Assembly: GCF_000756775.1 (NCBI RefSeq)
Contig: NZ_CCSF01000001.1
Location: 2,976,001-3,040,000, forward strand
Length of the DNA: 64,000 bases
Reading direction: 5' to 3'
Source of the DNA: Pseudomonas saudiphocaensis
GTDB lineage: Bacteria; Pseudomonadota; Gammaproteobacteria; Pseudomonadales; Pseudomonadaceae
Below, piece after piece: positions 27,662-38,015 of this stretch. A program made the position numbers and the translations under genes. The notes under the pieces were generated by a model that was not told the DNA's origin, ran no database searches, and was given only the letters and a program-made list of their open reading frames with translations. The first letter of the stretch is position 1, and each line of letters starts with the position of its first letter.

Positions 27662-27909
27662 GGCGATTTTCCCATGTGATGGAATGATCGTTGCGCCGGG
27701 TGGTCAAGATGCCGGATCGGCATGTTTCCCCGGAATTGGCGGCCGCTGAGCATTTGATCAGCGCGGCTTGAAGCTTCGGGCGTCGAGGCATAGTCTGCGT
27801 GGGCAGCATCGATTTTTGTCCTGTGCTGCCACTCACCCAAAGCCGATCTTCGCGGGCAGCATGTCCGGAAGGCGCAACAGACAACATCAATAAGGGAAGT
27901 GAGGTCATC
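27662..27909. other. Intergenic region dsbB-algQ with a small hairpin
   Basis: No gene is apparent in these 248 bases. CGCTGA (27744-27749) pairs with TCAGCG (27758-27763) around an eight-base loop, without a following T run, and ATGCCG/CGGCAT form a second small palindrome near 27710. The region probably carries the end of the dsbB transcript and the algQ promoter. Confidence 0.45.
27768..27796 (+). promoter_or_regulatory. Possible algQ promoter
   Basis: TTGAAG (27768-27773) and TAGTCT (27791-27796) are separated by 17 bases, each matching four of six sigma70 consensus bases. They lie about 115 bases upstream of the algQ ATG. Support is weak and from sequence only. Confidence 0.3.
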
Positions 27910-28374
27910 ATGCTCGAGAGCTGTCGGAACGCCCAGGAACGCTGGGGAGGTGTGCACCTGCTGATCGACCGCTGGCTGCAGGAACGCCATGAGCTGATAA
28001 AGGTATTCGATGAACTGAAGGGCGAAGAGACTGCACTGAGCCGTCCGGCCTTGCAGCGTTTTTGCCAGGTGCTGCTGGACTATGTATCCGCGGGGCATTT
28101 CGAGATATACGAGCAGCTGCTGCAGGAAGCCGAGGCGTTCGGCAACACCCGCGGCCTTGATCTGGCGGGCCAGATCTACCCCCGCATCCAGGCCATTACC
28201 GAGGTCGCCGTAGCGTTCAATGACCGCTGCGATCAGGGCGACTGCCTGGACAGTCCCGGCCTGCATGACGAGCTGAAGTGCCTGGGGCAGCTGCTACATG
28301 AGCGGTTTGAGCTCGAAGACTGCCTGATCGAAGTCCTGCATATGGCGCACAAGCAGACAGCTGCGACCGCCTGA
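27910..28374 (+). CDS. algQ: Rsd/AlgQ anti-sigma70 factor
   Basis: A 154-residue helical cytoplasmic protein. The ATG at 27910 follows GTGAGGTCATC, and the upstream open frame lacks family likeness. The N-terminal half ([30 protein letters not shown]) is the Rsd/AlgQ signature, and [21 protein letters not shown] and the helical C-terminus complete the four-helix fold. AlgQ binds region 4 of the housekeeping sigma factor and promotes alternative sigma use; in P. aeruginosa it affects alginate, NDP kinase and iron-regulated genes. algP follows after 112 bases. Confidence 0.95.
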   Translation: MLESCRNAQERWGGVHLLIDRWLQERHELIKVFDELKGEETALSRPALQRFCQVLLDYVSAGHFEIYEQLLQEAEAFGNTRGLDLAGQIYPRIQAITEVAVAFNDRCDQGDCLDSPGLHDELKCLGQLLHERFELEDCLIEVLHMAHKQTAATA

Positions 28375-28486
28375 TAACGGCTCGGTTTCAGGCGGTCGCT
28401 ATCGCCCAGGTGCGGCAGTCCGTCTGGCGGACAGTCTTCGATGGGCTGCTAATATGGCAGCACTCACATCGCGAGGAGGCGTCCTT

Positions 28487-29188
28487 ATGGCCGCGAAGAA
28501 AACGTCGGTTACCACCCCGTTGCACCTGCTTGAGCAGCTCTCCCGTAGTCTGGTGGAGCATTTGCAGAAAGCCTGTGAAGACGCGCAGAAAGAGCCAGAG
28601 CTGTTGCTTGCCAAGCTCGAAAAGCAACGCGGCAAGATCCAGGAAAAAATGGTCAAGGCGCGGGCCAAGCTTGACGATGCGGGTAATGCAGGCAAGGCCA
28701 AGGCTCAAGGCAAGGCTCGAGCGAAACTGGCAGAGCTGGAGGACATGCTCGAGCTGCTGCAAGCGCGGCAAAGCGAGACCCTGAACTACCTGGCCGAACT
28801 CAAGCGCGATAGCGAAACAAGCCTGACGCTTGCCGAGGGTGTTACCAAGGTCGGCCAGGCCGCAGCACAGGCGGTGAACACGCGCGGCAAGGCGACTGCC
28901 CCGGCTGCCAAAGCACCGGCACGGCGCACCAATCGCGCCGCCAAGCCAGTTACCGCAAACAAGGCCCAAGCTGCCGCAACTCGTGCCGTGAAACCTGACA
29001 CTGCCCCGCAGGCCGCTACCGTTGCGCCGGCGGCAGACAAGCCCGCAGCCGGTAAAAAGCCTGCTGCTCGACCGGCCGCCAGTCGCAGCAGGGCGCCTGC
29101 CGCGCCAAAGGCCACTCCAGCAACGTCCGCCGCGGTAAAAAAGCCGGCTCCTCGCAAGCCGGCTGCGAAACCTACCGCTGAGGTCTGA
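28487..29188 (+). CDS. algP: AlgP/AlgR3-like histone-H1-like protein
   Basis: A 233-residue protein. The ATG at 28487 has a GAGGAGGCGTCC ribosome site; an ATG 11 codons upstream does not. The N-terminal ~125 residues are helical and charged (LHLLEQLSRSLVEHLQKACEDAQKEPELLL, then coiled coil to LAELKRD). The C-terminal ~105 residues are almost wholly Ala, Lys, Pro, Thr and Arg with KPAA-like units, the histone H1-like tail that binds DNA. P. aeruginosa AlgP has a much longer run of KPAA repeats and is hypervariable; this tail is shorter and less regular. It is convergent with the TIGR02444 gene, the stops two bases apart. Confidence 0.92.
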   Translation: MAAKKTSVTTPLHLLEQLSRSLVEHLQKACEDAQKEPELLLAKLEKQRGKIQEKMVKARAKLDDAGNAGKAKAQGKARAKLAELEDMLELLQARQSETLNYLAELKRDSETSLTLAEGVTKVGQAAAQAVNTRGKATAPAAKAPARRTNRAAKPVTANKAQAAATRAVKPDTAPQAATVAPAADKPAAGKKPAARPAASRSRAPAAPKATPATSAAVKKPAPRKPAAKPTAEV

Positions 29189-29199
29189 CCTCAGCCGTT
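29177..29199. terminator. Hairpin covering the two convergent stop codons
   Basis: GCTGAGGT (29177-29184) pairs perfectly with ACCTCAGC (29188-29195) around a three-base loop, followed on the plus strand by CGTTTT. The stem contains both the algP stop (29186-29188) and the opposing TIGR02444 gene stop (29191-29193), so one palindrome may end both transcripts. Confidence 0.6.
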
Positions 29200-29670
29200 T
29201 TGGCCCGGCTCCAAAGACAGCGCCGCGCGCCGCAGTTTTTCCAGCGGCGCGCGCGCATCCCCTCCGAGTGGCGCACATATCACAGCCAGCCAATCGACCG
29301 ACTTCTGTTCCGCCGGCCAGGGTCTTGTGACCTGCTGCAGTCGGTCGAGCTGAATGTATTCAGCGTCCAGCTCCAGCTGCTTTACCCGTTCGCGCAAGGC
29401 GCGGAGCGCACCATCGCTCTTGGCCGATTCGCGCCAGGCTTGGCGCAGGCTGCGCAGCGGCGTGGTGACCTCGGCTTGCCACTCGTCTGCGACCTTTCTC
29501 AGCTGGGCCATGCGTTCTACGGTGCAGGCGATGGCGCGGCGCTCCAGCCAGGCACCTGCCAGCAACAGGCAAACATCCGCGCCGGCCGCCTGCAGTTCCA
29601 GGCAAGCGCTTTCCACGCCTGGTTGGGCGTAACAAGCAAGGGCAAATTGGCGCAGATCATCATTAGTCAT
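29191..29670 (-). CDS. TIGR02444 family protein
   Basis: A 159-residue cytoplasmic protein. The ATG at 29670 gives MTNDDLRQFALACYAQPGVESACLELQAAGADVCLLLAGAWLE in frame with the family pattern (LW-FA--LY---GV---CL-LQ---G-DV-LLL---WL). The rest is helical and charged with no catalytic motif. Function is unknown. The gene is divergent from the ABC-F gene (65 bases between starts) and convergent with algP, the arrangement seen in P. aeruginosa. Confidence 0.88.
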   Translation of the reverse strand: MTNDDLRQFALACYAQPGVESACLELQAAGADVCLLLAGAWLERRAIACTVERMAQLRKVADEWQAEVTTPLRSLRQAWRESAKSDGALRALRERVKQLELDAEYIQLDRLQQVTRPWPAEQKSVDWLAVICAPLGGDARAPLEKLRRAALSLEPGQNG

Positions 29671-29734
29671 TGCTGTGATTTTTTCCACGAGGCCCGCTTG
29701 GATTGCAGGCGAACTGATAAACTCCGCGGCCATT

Positions 29735-31645
29735 ATGATCCGACTCCAGAACCTCACTCTACAGCGTGGCCCCCAGCGTCTGCTGGACGGCGCCGAGCTG
29801 ACCCTGCACCCCGGCCAGAAAGTCGGGCTGGTGGGCGCCAATGGCGCCGGGAAATCCAGCCTGTTTGCCCTTCTGCGCGGTGAACTTACTGCTGACGGTG
29901 GCGACTGCCAGCTGCCTCCTGACTGGCGCATCGCCCATATGCGTCAGGAGGTCGATACCCTCGACCGCCTGGCCGTGGATTATGTGCTCGACGGCGACGT
30001 TCAGTTGCGGCGGATCCAGGCGGAGCTGGCCAGCGCCGAAGCCGAGCATGACGGCGCCGCTTTGGCGCGGCTGCATACCGAACTGGACAACGCCGACGGC
30101 TACAGCGCCGATGCCCGAGCGCGCAAACTGCTCGCCGGCCTGGGTTTTGCCAACGAGCAGATGCTGTTGCCGGTGAGCAGCTTTTCCGGTGGCTGGCGGA
30201 TGCGTCTGAACCTGGCGCAGGCGCTGATGTGCCCTTCGGATCTGCTGTTGCTGGACGAGCCGACCAACCACCTGGATCTGGATGCGATCCTCTGGCTGGA
30301 AGCCTGGCTCAAAAGCTATCCCGGTACGCTGATGCTGATTTCCCACGACCGCGACTTCCTCGACGAGGTGGTTGGTCACGTGGTGCATGTCGAACAGCGC
30401 AAACTGACCCTCTATCGTGGCGGCTATTCGGCCTTCGAACAGGCCCGTGCCGAACGGCTGGCGCAACAGCAGCAGGCCTTTGAAAAGCAGCAGGCGCAGC
30501 GCGAGCACATGGAGGATTTCATTCGCCGCTTCAAGGCCAAGGCGAGCAAGGCAAGGCAGGCGCAGAGCCGCATCAAGGCACTGGAGAAGCTCGAAGAGCT
30601 GGCGCCGGCGCATATCGATTCGCCGTTCGACTTTGTATTCCGCGAAGCGGACAAGGTTTCCAGCCCATTGCTGGACCTGGCCGAAGGCGTGTTGGGCTAT
30701 CCCGACAAGCGCGTGCTGGAGAAAGTGAAGCTGCAGTTGGTGCCCGGGGCACGCATCGGCCTGCTTGGCCCCAACGGCGCAGGTAAATCAACGCTGATCA
30801 AGACGCTGGCCAATGAGCTGCAGCCCCTGGGCGGGCGGCTGCAGCGTGGTGAGAACCTGGTCATCGGCTATTTCGCCCAACACCAGCTCGATGCACTGGA
30901 TGCAAAGGCCAGCCCGCTGCTGCACCTGCAGCGTATTGCTCCGGGCGAGCGCGAGCAGGTGCTGCGCGATTTTCTCGGTGGGTTCGATTTCCGCGGCAAT
31001 CGCTGTGACGAGCCGGTGCTGAATTTTTCCGGTGGCGAGAAGGCGCGTCTGGCGCTGGCTCTGATTGCCTGGGGCAAGCCCAACCTGCTGCTGCTGGACG
31101 AGCCTACCAACCACCTGGATCTGGAAATGCGCCTGGCATTGACCCTGGCGCTGCAGGATTTCGAGGGCGCCGTGCTGGTGGTATCCCACGACCGGCATCT
31201 GCTCAAGAGCACCACGGATGAGTTTCTCCTGGTGGCGGAAGGGCGAGTCGTCGAGTTCGAAGGCGACCTTGAGGATTACGCCCGCTGGCTCGCCGATTAC
31301 CGGGTACGCCAACAGCCGGTCACGGCTGCCGATTCGGCAGCTGAGAAGACCGATAAGCGCATGCTGCGTCAGGCGGCGGCCGCGTTGCGCCAGCAACTGG
31401 CGCCCCTGAAACGTCAGGCCGAAAAGCACGAGAAGGACCTTGCCGGCGTGCATGAAAAGCTCGCGCTGGTCGAGGAGCGTCTTGCCGACCCTGCGATCTA
31501 TGAAGCCGCGCGTAAGGATGAGTTGCGCGAGCTGCTGGCCAGGCAGGCCGAGCTGAAGGTCAGTGAAAGCACATTGGAAGAGGCCTGGATGGAGGCGCTT
31601 GAAGCCCTGGAAGCCTTGCAGGGCCAGCTGGAGAATGGCGCATGA
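29735..31645 (+). CDS. ABC-F family ATPase (YheS-like)
   Basis: A 636-residue cytoplasmic protein with two ABC ATPase domains and no membrane part. Domain 1: Walker A GANGAGKSS (residues 34-42), signature SFSGGWRMRLNLAQAL, Walker B LLLLDEPTNHLD. A charged linker helix (FIRRFKAKASKARQAQSRIKALEKLE) follows. Domain 2: GPNGAGKST, NFSGGEKARLALA and LLLLDEPTNHLD. A C-terminal coiled coil (about residues 535-636) is present. ABC-F proteins act on ribosomes to relieve stalled translation; the arrangement best matches YheS. The ATG at 29735 starts the conserved MIRLQNLTLQRG. It overlaps the MscS gene by four bases. Confidence 0.93.
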   Translation: MIRLQNLTLQRGPQRLLDGAELTLHPGQKVGLVGANGAGKSSLFALLRGELTADGGDCQLPPDWRIAHMRQEVDTLDRLAVDYVLDGDVQLRRIQAELASAEAEHDGAALARLHTELDNADGYSADARARKLLAGLGFANEQMLLPVSSFSGGWRMRLNLAQALMCPSDLLLLDEPTNHLDLDAILWLEAWLKSYPGTLMLISHDRDFLDEVVGHVVHVEQRKLTLYRGGYSAFEQARAERLAQQQQAFEKQQAQREHMEDFIRRFKAKASKARQAQSRIKALEKLEELAPAHIDSPFDFVFREADKVSSPLLDLAEGVLGYPDKRVLEKVKLQLVPGARIGLLGPNGAGKSTLIKTLANELQPLGGRLQRGENLVIGYFAQHQLDALDAKASPLLHLQRIAPGEREQVLRDFLGGFDFRGNRCDEPVLNFSGGEKARLALALIAWGKPNLLLLDEPTNHLDLEMRLALTLALQDFEGAVLVVSHDRHLLKSTTDEFLLVAEGRVVEFEGDLEDYARWLADYRVRQQPVTAADSAAEKTDKRMLRQAAAALRQQLAPLKRQAEKHEKDLAGVHEKLALVEERLADPAIYEAARKDELRELLARQAELKVSESTLEEAWMEALEALEALQGQLENGA

Positions 31646-32223
31646 ACGAAGCTTTGCTGAATCTGATCCGGGAGTGGGGCGACCAGTTGCTGCTGGGCCT
31701 GCAGATCGTGATGATCCTGCTGATCGCCTTTCTTCTGCAGCGTCTCGTAGCGCGCGGGCTGGCACGACTGGGTCGCCGCTATCCGCTGCCCCCCGAACTG
31801 CTATTGCCGCTGCGTGGCGGCATTCGCTGGTTCATCATCGGCGGCGCGCTGATCATGGTGCTGGAGCGTTTCGGCGTGTCGGCAACCGTACTCTGGACAG
31901 CGTTTTCCGGCTTTGTCGCGGTAGCGGCCATTGCCTTTTTCGCCATCTGGAGCGTGCTGTCCAACCTCCTTTGCGCGGTGCTGATCATGACCGTCGGTCC
32001 CTTTCGCCTTGGCGACCTGGTGGAGCTGGTGGAAAGCTTTGACAAGCCCATTGTCAAAGGTCGCGTGATGGACATAAACCTGCTCTACACTACGTTGCAG
32101 GAAGTAAACGAAGATGGGCTGGGGGCGACCGTCCAGGTGCCCAACAGTCTGTTTTTTCAAAAGGTTTTGCGCCGCTGGCGCGGGGCCGAAATTCAGTCAA
32201 TCAATCCTACATCCAACGAGTAA
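31642..32223 (+). CDS. Small MscS-type mechanosensitive channel
   Basis: A 193-residue inner-membrane protein, shorter than E. coli MscS (286). Three hydrophobic segments lie at about residues 10-30, 50-70 and 80-110. The third (FSGFVAVAAIAFFAIWSVLSNLLCAVLIM) is the pore-lining helix. The beta domain follows (TVGPFRLGDLVELVESFDKPIVKGRVMDINLLYTTLQEV...VPNSLFFQKVLRR), but the lower cytoplasmic alpha-beta vestibule is missing. It overlaps the ABC-F stop and sits six bases before the TerC gene. The likely role is pressure release during osmotic downshift; short forms of this kind are normal in pseudomonads. Confidence 0.88.
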   Translation: MNEALLNLIREWGDQLLLGLQIVMILLIAFLLQRLVARGLARLGRRYPLPPELLLPLRGGIRWFIIGGALIMVLERFGVSATVLWTAFSGFVAVAAIAFFAIWSVLSNLLCAVLIMTVGPFRLGDLVELVESFDKPIVKGRVMDINLLYTTLQEVNEDGLGATVQVPNSLFFQKVLRRWRGAEIQSINPTSNE

Positions 32224-32229
32224 CCCTTC

Positions 32230-33000
32230 ATGGAATGGCTTAGCAGCCCGGAAATCTGGGTCGCGTTTCTGACCCTGACTGCCCTGGAAATCGTCCTGGG
32301 CATCGACAACATCATCTTCATCTCCATCCTGGTCAGCCGGTTGCCGAAAGAGCAGCAGCCCAAGGCGCGCTTCTTCGGCCTGGCGCTGGCGATGGGGACG
32401 CGTATCCTGCTGCTGCTGTCGATCACCTGGGTCATGCGCCTGACCAATGACTTGTTCACCGTCTTGGATGAGGGCGTTTCCGGACGCGACCTGATCTTGT
32501 TCTTCGGTGGCCTGTTCCTGCTGTTCAAGAGCACCATGGAAATCTGGCACAGCGTGGAAGGCGAAGAAGAAAAGCAGGCTGACGGCAGTGCGGCGGTAAA
32601 GGCCGGCTTCGTCGGCATCATCCTGCAGATCGCGGTGATCGATATCGTTTTCTCGCTGGACTCGGTGATTACCGCTGTTGGCCTGGTGGACAACGTGCCG
32701 GTGATGGTGGCGGCGATTGTCATTGCGGTTGTGGTGATGATGCTGTCGGCCGGTACCATCAGCGACTTCATCGACAAGCATCCGACTCTGAAGATCCTCG
32801 CGCTGTCGTTCCTGATCGTGGTCGGCACCCTGCTGATTGCCGAATCGTTCGACGTGCATGTGCCGAAGGGTTACGTCTACTTCGCCATGGCCTTCTCGCT
32901 GGGCGTCGAGGCGCTGAACATCCGTATGCGCAAGGCAATGAAGCGCCCGCTCAAGGAACCGGTAAAGCTGGGCAAGGACATGCCCCAGCTGAAGGACTGA
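32230..33000 (+). CDS. TerC family integral membrane protein
   Basis: A 256-residue membrane protein with about seven helices. The TerC signature residues are present: LEIVLGIDNIIFISILVSRLP near the N-terminus and IVFSLDSVITAVGLVDN in the middle, giving the paired Glu/Asp residues in membrane helices, and FIDKHPTLKILALSFLIVVGTLLIAE and GVEALNI at the end. TerC/YgjT-like proteins export manganese or aid membrane protein metalation; the tellurite-resistance label is historical. It is six bases past the MscS gene and eight before the LysE-type exporter, so co-transcription is likely. Confidence 0.92.
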   Translation: MEWLSSPEIWVAFLTLTALEIVLGIDNIIFISILVSRLPKEQQPKARFFGLALAMGTRILLLLSITWVMRLTNDLFTVLDEGVSGRDLILFFGGLFLLFKSTMEIWHSVEGEEEKQADGSAAVKAGFVGIILQIAVIDIVFSLDSVITAVGLVDNVPVMVAAIVIAVVVMMLSAGTISDFIDKHPTLKILALSFLIVVGTLLIAESFDVHVPKGYVYFAMAFSLGVEALNIRMRKAMKRPLKEPVKLGKDMPQLKD

Positions 33001-33008
33001 GGTGCGGC

Positions 33009-33641
33009 ATGGCGCTTGAGACCTGGCTTGCCTTCTTCGTCGCCTGCTGGGTGATAAGCCTGTCGCCGGGCGCCGGGGCAATCGCCTCGATGTCCTGCGG
33101 ATTGCGCTATGGCTTCTGGCGCGGTTACTGGAATGCCATCGGCCTGCAACTGGCGCTGGTGTTGCAGATTGCCGTCGTGGCCGCAGGTATCGGTGCCGTG
33201 CTGGCGACGTCGTCGCTGGCGTTCAGTCTGATCAAGTGGTTCGGTGTGGCCTACTTGCTATGGCTCGCTTACAAGCAGTGGCAAGCGGTCCCCGGGGCGC
33301 TGGAGGATTCGGCCATGCCGCGGCCCATCGGGCGGCCGCTGGCGCTGGTGTTCCGCGGGTTTCTGATCAATGCCAGCAACCCCAAGGCCATCGTCTTTAT
33401 CCTCGCGGTGCTGCCGCAATTTCTCAATCCAAAACAGCCGCTCATATTGCAGTACGTGGAAATGGCCGCAACCATGGTGGTGGTCGATCTGGTGGTGATG
33501 GCGGGTTATACCGGCCTGGCGGCCAAGGTTTTGCGGCTGCTGCGCACCCCGCGTCAGCAACGCTTGGTCAACCGCAGTTTCGCGACCATGTTTGCCGCAG
33601 CCGCAGCATTATTGGCGACGGTGCGGAAAGCGGCGGCGTAG
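33009..33641 (+). CDS. LysE/RhtB family amino-acid exporter
   Basis: A 210-residue inner-membrane protein with six predicted helices. The N-terminal WLAFFVACWVISLSPGAGAIASMSCGLRYGFWRGYW carries the family motif with the SPGP-like loop and a G-x-x-x-G pattern. The segment IKWFGVAYLLWLAYKQWQ and the conserved FLINASNPKAIVFILAVLPQF further support the family. Members export lysine, threonine or homoserine lactone-type substrates; the specific substrate is not readable. It is the last gene before the convergent elbB, with a palindrome in between. Confidence 0.9.
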   Translation: MALETWLAFFVACWVISLSPGAGAIASMSCGLRYGFWRGYWNAIGLQLALVLQIAVVAAGIGAVLATSSLAFSLIKWFGVAYLLWLAYKQWQAVPGALEDSAMPRPIGRPLALVFRGFLINASNPKAIVFILAVLPQFLNPKQPLILQYVEMAATMVVVDLVVMAGYTGLAAKVLRLLRTPRQQRLVNRSFATMFAAAAALLATVRKAAA

Positions 33642-33674
33642 CTCGTTCAGCCCCGCAGAAAGCGTCAGCCGGCC

Positions 33675-33713
33675 CGAACGTGTTCGGCCTTGTGACAGGG
33701 CCGAACACGTTCG
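33675..33713. repeat. 15-base perfect palindrome between lysE-type gene and elbB
   Basis: CGAACGTGTTCGGCC (33675-33689) is matched by GGCCGAACACGTTCG (33699-33713) around a nine-base loop. There is no T run on either strand. The convergent position makes a bidirectional transcript end or a REP-like dispersed element the likeliest explanations. Confidence 0.7.
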
Positions 33714-33758
33714 AAGCTACAGCTACGGGACATCCACGAAGCCGTCAGCGGCTAAGTT

Positions 33759-34424
33759 TTACTTGCTGACCGTCAGTTCCAGCACCCGGTCCACCAACTT
33801 GTAAATGCCCGAGGCCGCTTCGCTGATCGATTGCGCCAACATGTAGGCGGGCGTGGTGACCAGTTTGTGCTTGGTATCCTCGATGATCTCGGTGACCTCG
33901 CAGGGCTGATGCTCAGCGCCCATGGTGCGTGCGGCTGCTGCAGCCGGATCGTCATCGCTGCCCAGGGTGCAGACCACGCCCGCACCGAAGATCTGGGTGG
34001 CCATGGTCGGCGCGATGCACATCATGCCAACCGGCTTGCCGGCCTGGGCAAAGGCCTGGGCGGCGGAAAGTACATCCGGCAGCACCTTGCACTCGGCGCC
34101 CTGACTGGCGAAGTCAGAAAGGTTCTTCGCCGCTCCAAAACCGCCCGGCATGATCAGAGCGTCGAACTCCCCGGCGTCCAGGTCGCGCAAATCCTTGATC
34201 TCGCCGCGGGCCAGGCGTGCCGCTTCTGTCAGCACATTGCGTGTCTCGGGCATTTCCTCGCCAGTGAGGTGGTTGATCACGTGCATCTGGGGAATATTCG
34301 GTGCGAAGCATTGAACCTTGGCGCCGCGTTGATCCAGGCGCAGCAGGGTAATCACGCTTTCGTAGATTTCCGAGCCATCGTAGACGCCACAGCCTGACAG
34401 AATCACAGCGACTTTCTTGTTCAT
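33759..34424 (-). CDS. elbB: Glyoxalase ElbB (DJ-1/PfpI family)
   Basis: A 221-residue protein. The ATG at 34424 follows GAGCAGGAGCATC. The class I glutamine amidotransferase-like fold is seen in KKVAVILSGCGVYDGSEIYESV, LIMPGGFGAAKNLSDFA and the nucleophile elbow GKPVGMMCIAPTMA with the catalytic Cys. E. coli ElbB has glyoxalase III-like activity and was named from its sigma-cross-reacting protein; it also acts as an isoprenoid-related helper. The gene is divergent from hemB and convergent with the exporter gene. Confidence 0.92.
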   Translation of the reverse strand: MNKKVAVILSGCGVYDGSEIYESVITLLRLDQRGAKVQCFAPNIPQMHVINHLTGEEMPETRNVLTEAARLARGEIKDLRDLDAGEFDALIMPGGFGAAKNLSDFASQGAECKVLPDVLSAAQAFAQAGKPVGMMCIAPTMATQIFGAGVVCTLGSDDDPAAAAARTMGAEHQPCEVTEIIEDTKHKLVTTPAYMLAQSISEAASGIYKLVDRVLELTVSK

Positions 34425-35749
<1,325 letters not shown>

Positions 35750-35767
35750 GCCCTCCAAGGCAGAGCG

Positions 35768-37978
35768 ATGAATAGTCAGGGACTCAGCGAACAGGAATTG
35801 CAGGCAGGCGCCTCCAGCGAAGCGCTGGAGGAGGTATTGCCCGAACGCTCGGCTGAAGAGGTGATCGAGGATGAGCCGGTAGCCTTGCTGCCGGCGCCGA
35901 ACCTGGACGACAGCAGCCTGTACATTCATCGCGAGCTTTCGCAGCTGCAGTTCAATATCCGCGTGCTGGAGCAGGCGCTGGATGAATCCTATCCGCTGCT
36001 GGAGCGGCTGAAGTTCCTGCTGATCTTCTCCAGCAACCTGGATGAGTTCTTCGAAATTCGTGTGGCGGGCCTGAAGAAGCAGGTCACTTACGCCCGCGAG
36101 CAGGCCGGTGCCGACGGCCTGCAGCCGCATCAGGCGCTGGCGCGGATTTCCGAGCTGGCCCACGAGCAGATCGATCGCCAGTATCGGATCCTCAACGAAG
36201 TTCTGCTGCCCGAGCTGGCCAAGCAGCAGGTGCGGTTCATTCGTCGCCGTCATTGGACGCCGAAGATCAAGACCTGGGTGCGGCGCTATTTCCGGGAGGA
36301 GATTGCGCCCATCGTCACCCCCATCGGGCTTGATCCAACCCACCCGTTCCCGCTGCTGGTCAACAAGAGCCTGAACTTTATCGTCGAACTGGAAGGCATC
36401 GATGCCTTCGGTCGTGACTCGGGTTTGGCGATCATTCCTGCACCACGCCTGCTGCCGCGCATTATTCGCGTGCCGGAGGAAGTGGGTGGGGCGGGGGCGA
36501 ACCACGTGTTCCTCTCCTCGATGATCCACGCCCATGCCGATGACCTGTTCCACGGCATGAAGGTCAAGGGCTGCTATCAGTTCCGCCTGACCCGCAACGC
36601 CGACCTTTCGGTGGACACCGAGGATGTCGAGGACCTGGCACGTGCCCTGCGCGGCGAGCTGCTGTCGCGCCGCTATGGCGATGCCGTGCGCCTGGAGGTG
36701 GCGGACAACTGCCCGGCGCACCTGACCGACTTTCTGCTCAAGCAGTTCAGCCTGAGCGACAGCGAGCTGTACCGCGTCAACGGTCCGGTCAACCTGACCC
36801 GGCTGTTCAGCGTCACCGGCCTGGATAGCCATCCGGAGCTGCAGTACACGCCTTTCACGCCGGCCATTCCGAAGCTGCTGCAGAACAGCGAAAACATCTT
36901 CAACGTGGTCGGCAAGCAGGACATCCTGCTGCTGCATCCCTACGAATCCTTCACGCCGGTGGTGGATTTGTTGCGCGAGGCGGCCAAGGATCCAAGCGTT
37001 CTGGCGGTCAAGCAGACCCTGTATCGCTCCGGTGCCAACTCGGAAATCGTCGATGCCCTGGTCGAGGCGGCACGCAACGGCAAGGAAGTCACCGCCGTCA
37101 TCGAGCTGCGCGCACGCTTCGATGAAGAATCCAACCTGCAGCTGGCCAGCCGCCTGCAGCAGGCCGGTGCAGTGGTCATCTACGGTGTGGTGGGCTACAA
37201 GACTCACGCCAAGATGATGCTGATTCTGCGCCGCGAGAACGGCGAGCTGGTGCGCTATGCCCACCTGGGCACCGGCAACTACCACGCGGGTAATGCCCGG
37301 CTGTATACCGACTACAGCCTGCTGACTTCCGACGCCGCCCTGTGCGAAGACGTGTCCAAACTGTTTAGTCAGCTGATCGGCATGGGCAAGACCATGCGCA
37401 TGAAGAAGCTTCTCCACGCGCCGTTCACCCTGAAGAAGACCATGCTCGACCTGATCGCCCAGGAAACCCAGCACGCTGCCGAAGGCAAGCCGGCGCACAT
37501 CATCCTCAAGGTCAATTCGCTGACCGACCCGAAGATGATCAAGGCGCTGTACAAGGCCAGTCAGACGGGCGTGCGCGTCGACCTAGTGGTGCGCGGCATG
37601 TGCTGTCTGCGCCCGGGTATCGCAGGGGTGTCGCACAATATCCATGTGCGCTCAATCATTGGCCGCTTCCTTGAGCACAGTCGCGTGTACTACTTTCACA
37701 ATAGCGGCGACGAAAAGCTCTATCTCTCCAGCGCGGACTGGATGGAGCGTAACCTCGATCGCCGCGTGGAAGCCTGCTTCCCCGTCGAAGGCAAGAAGCT
37801 GGTGACGCGAGTGAAGAAGGAGCTGGAAGCCTTCCTGACCGACAATACCCAGAGCTGGTTGCTGCAGCCGGATGGCAGCTATGTACGCAACAGCCCGAGC
37901 GGCAACCAGCTCGCCCGCAGCGTTCAGGCTTCATTGCTGGAAAAGCTGGGCTTCCAGCAGCTGAACAGCGCGCGCTAG
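35768..37978 (+). CDS. ppk: Polyphosphate kinase 1
   Basis: A 736-residue enzyme making polyphosphate from ATP. An acidic, poorly conserved ~45-residue N-terminal extension precedes the PPK N domain ([37 protein letters not shown]). The catalytic phospholipase-D-like half includes [40 protein letters not shown] and [15 protein letters not shown] (active-site His), then [11 protein letters not shown] and [13 protein letters not shown]. It is co-directional with hemB and convergent with ppx, which degrades the polymer; a shared terminator lies between them. Confidence 0.97.
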   Translation: MNSQGLSEQELQAGASSEALEEVLPERSAEEVIEDEPVALLPAPNLDDSSLYIHRELSQLQFNIRVLEQALDESYPLLERLKFLLIFSSNLDEFFEIRVAGLKKQVTYAREQAGADGLQPHQALARISELAHEQIDRQYRILNEVLLPELAKQQVRFIRRRHWTPKIKTWVRRYFREEIAPIVTPIGLDPTHPFPLLVNKSLNFIVELEGIDAFGRDSGLAIIPAPRLLPRIIRVPEEVGGAGANHVFLSSMIHAHADDLFHGMKVKGCYQFRLTRNADLSVDTEDVEDLARALRGELLSRRYGDAVRLEVADNCPAHLTDFLLKQFSLSDSELYRVNGPVNLTRLFSVTGLDSHPELQYTPFTPAIPKLLQNSENIFNVVGKQDILLLHPYESFTPVVDLLREAAKDPSVLAVKQTLYRSGANSEIVDALVEAARNGKEVTAVIELRARFDEESNLQLASRLQQAGAVVIYGVVGYKTHAKMMLILRRENGELVRYAHLGTGNYHAGNARLYTDYSLLTSDAALCEDVSKLFSQLIGMGKTMRMKKLLHAPFTLKKTMLDLIAQETQHAAEGKPAHIILKVNSLTDPKMIKALYKASQTGVRVDLVVRGMCCLRPGIAGVSHNIHVRSIIGRFLEHSRVYYFHNSGDEKLYLSSADWMERNLDRRVEACFPVEGKKLVTRVKKELEAFLTDNTQSWLLQPDGSYVRNSPSGNQLARSVQASLLEKLGFQQLNSAR

Positions 37979-38015
37979 CCGCTTTGCCCCCACTTCTGTG
38001 TGGGGGCGGCTTGTT
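37978..38015. terminator. Bidirectional terminator between ppk and ppx
   Basis: GCCCCCAC (37986-37993) pairs with GTGGGGGC (38000-38007) around a six-base loop, with outer GCCGC/GGC pairing that begins on the last base of the ppk stop. A short TTGTT follows on the plus strand. The convergent position supports use by both genes. Confidence 0.75.
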
